The notes under the pieces are model-generated. The model was not told the origin of the DNA, searched no databases, and saw only the letters and a list, made by a program, of their open reading frames with translations. The translations under genes were made by a program, and so were the position numbers. From an uncultured Oscillospiraceae bacterium (GTDB lineage Bacteria > Bacillota > Clostridia > Oscillospirales > Ruminococcaceae), in the NCBI GenBank assembly GCA_949291395.1, contig CASEVW010000153.1, forward strand, positions 1-34,038: a stretch of DNA of 34,038 nt. The letters run 5' to 3'. Below are positions 33,207 to 34,038 of this stretch, in pieces. Numbering within the stretch: the stretch's first letter is position 1; each line of letters starts with the position of its first letter.

Positions 33207-33824
33207 TTGCCAGAATTGTATGTGATGTTTTCCCACACCAACACCAGCATTGGCAAGATGATCCGCACTGTGACCGGCGGCGAGTACAATCATGTGTCTA
33301 TCAGCCTGGACGACGATCTGTCCACCTGCTATTCCTTTGCCCGCCACAATAAATATAACGCTTTCACCGGGGGCTTTGTGGCCGAGGATGCCAGCCGCCT
33401 GTGCGACGGCGGGGACGACATCAAGGTGCTGGTCTGCCGGGTGCCGGTGAGCCGCCGGCAGTACGAAGTCGCCCGCCGGCTGGTCACGGTGTGCCGGGCC
33501 CAGCCAGACCGGACTCTTTACAATCTGTATGGGGCCATGGCCAGCGTGGCAGGCGTCCACCTGGCCCTGCCGGGGGCTTTCACCTGCGTGGAGTTTGTGG
33601 GCCGCTGCCTGGGGCAGCGCACCATCCGCATCGAGACGCTGCAGCGCCGGCTGGAAAAGTACGCCATTTATGAGGGCAGCTATCTGGAATACACCGGGGC
33701 GGCCCTGCACCGCCAGGGGGAATACTTCCGCTACATACACCCGGCCTGGGCGGCCTGCCGGGACGCGGCCCACCTGAGCCGGCTGAGCATGCGGCTGGTG
33801 TGCAAGGCCTACAGCAAGATCTGA
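33207..33824 (+). CDS. Permuted NlpC/P60 (YiiX-like) family protein, tentative
   Basis: Protein of 205 aa without signal peptide or membrane helix. The order of a histidine block near the N-terminus (TGGEYNHVSISLDD) and a cysteine block later (GAFTCVEFVGRCLG) fits circularly permuted papain-like amidases or acyl hydrolases, whose His comes before Cys. The rest is arginine-rich and not recognised. I chose TTG 33207 (MPELYVMFSHTNTS) because AAAGGAGG lies 8 bases upstream; ATG 33225 is the alternative. Function is unknown. It may act on lipids or peptides inside the cell, but this is only a family-level guess. Confidence 0.65.
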   Translation: MPELYVMFSHTNTSIGKMIRTVTGGEYNHVSISLDDDLSTCYSFARHNKYNAFTGGFVAEDASRLCDGGDDIKVLVCRVPVSRRQYEVARRLVTVCRAQPDRTLYNLYGAMASVAGVHLALPGAFTCVEFVGRCLGQRTIRIETLQRRLEKYAIYEGSYLEYTGAALHRQGEYFRYIHPAWAACRDAAHLSRLSMRLVCKAYSKI

Positions 33825-33827
33825 TAC

Positions 33828-33857
33828 GCCCCGCCAGCGGCTTGCGGGCTGTTTTTT
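33828..33857 (+). terminator. Terminator after the NlpC/P60-like gene
   Basis: Arms gccccgc and gcgggc pair with one bulged base and are followed by TGTTTTTT. A second weak hairpin (gcggcg / cgccgc, 33860-33881) lies next to it. Nothing else is recognisable up to 33950. Confidence 0.6.
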
Positions 33858-33955
33858 CAGCGGCGGAGAAACAATACGCCGCCTTTGGAGACAAAAATGT
33901 AGAGCTACAATACATGTTGGACAGTAGAGCAAAAAAAGCAAATAAAAAAGTAGAA

Positions 33956-34021
33956 GGACAGAGCCTTCATAGGGTATAGTTAAGTTGCGACACCAACACA
34001 CCCAAGAAAGGAGCTCTGTCC
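33956..34021 (+). promoter_or_regulatory. Leader inverted repeat before the last start codon
   Basis: The arms ggacagagc (33956-33964) and gctctgtcc (34013-34021) are perfectly complementary. The right arm lies between the Shine-Dalgarno AAAGGAG (34007-34013) and the ATG at 34025. A -10-like TATAGT (33975-33980) lies inside the loop, so a transcript from it would lack the left arm. Confidence 0.5.
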
Positions 34022-34024
34022 CTC

Positions 34025-34038
34025 ATGAGTAAGAGTAT
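34025..34038 (+). CDS. Start of an unidentified gene, cut by the window edge
   Basis: Only the first codons are present (M-S-K-S-I/M). AAAGGAG lies 11 bases before the ATG. The leader resembles that of transposase genes, where an inverted repeat hides the translation start in read-through RNA, so a transposase is possible. The protein cannot be identified from five residues. Confidence 0.45.

Overview
The window looks like chromosome of a GC-rich, strictly anaerobic gut Firmicute of the Oscillospirales (Faecalibacterium/Gemmiger/Subdoligranulum-like). This rests on the clostridial Rnf gene order C-D-G-E-A-B, AGGAGG-type ribosome binding sites, lipoboxes, YesM/YesN-type regulators and strong GGC/GCC/CTG codon use. 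The taxon is an inference; no rRNA is present.

Layout. (1) 1-4.0 kb: the 3' end of pnp, then an intergenic cluster of hairpins, then a leftward ABC importer operon (lipoprotein, permease, ATPase) of the ABC_sub_bind/TrpXYZ-like type. (2) 4.0-10.7 kb: a complete Rnf operon (rnfCDGEAB) for ferredoxin:NAD+ oxidoreduction coupled to ion pumping. It is read divergently from the importer, with a sigma-A promoter visible for each direction. RnfG is about three times the usual length and carries four FMN-binding domains in an A-B-A'-B' order. (3) 10.7-12.1 kb: a leftward citrate synthase. (4) 12.4-31.7 kb: a tRNA-Tyr gene followed by a 19-kb carbohydrate locus. The locus ends with an exact 25-bp copy of the tRNA-Tyr 3' end, so it looks like a genomic island integrated into tRNA-Tyr, although no integrase is visible inside it. 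(5) 31.7-34.0 kb: a terminator, an IS200-type element, a GNAT acetyltransferase, a permuted NlpC/P60-like protein, and the first codons of what may be another transposable element.

The island cargo forms one pathway. Two glycoside phosphorylases (GH94 and a larger GH94/149/161-like enzyme), a GH30 enzyme and a GH3 beta-glucosidase all lack signal peptides, so they should work in the cytoplasm. Two lipoprotein binding proteins and one MalF/MalG-type permease pair would import a beta-gluco-oligosaccharide. A YesM-like kinase and a YesN-like AraC response regulator would control the locus, and an aldo/keto reductase closes it. No transporter ATPase is encoded, so a shared host ATPase is expected. 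The family mix fits beta-glucan oligosaccharides (possibly beta-1,3/1,6- or 1,2-linked), but the linkage cannot be read from sequence alone.

The observations I rate highest are the integrase-less tRNA-Tyr island, the four-flavin RnfG, the Cys-rich tail of RnfE, and two transposase leaders built so that only read-through transcripts would hide the start region.
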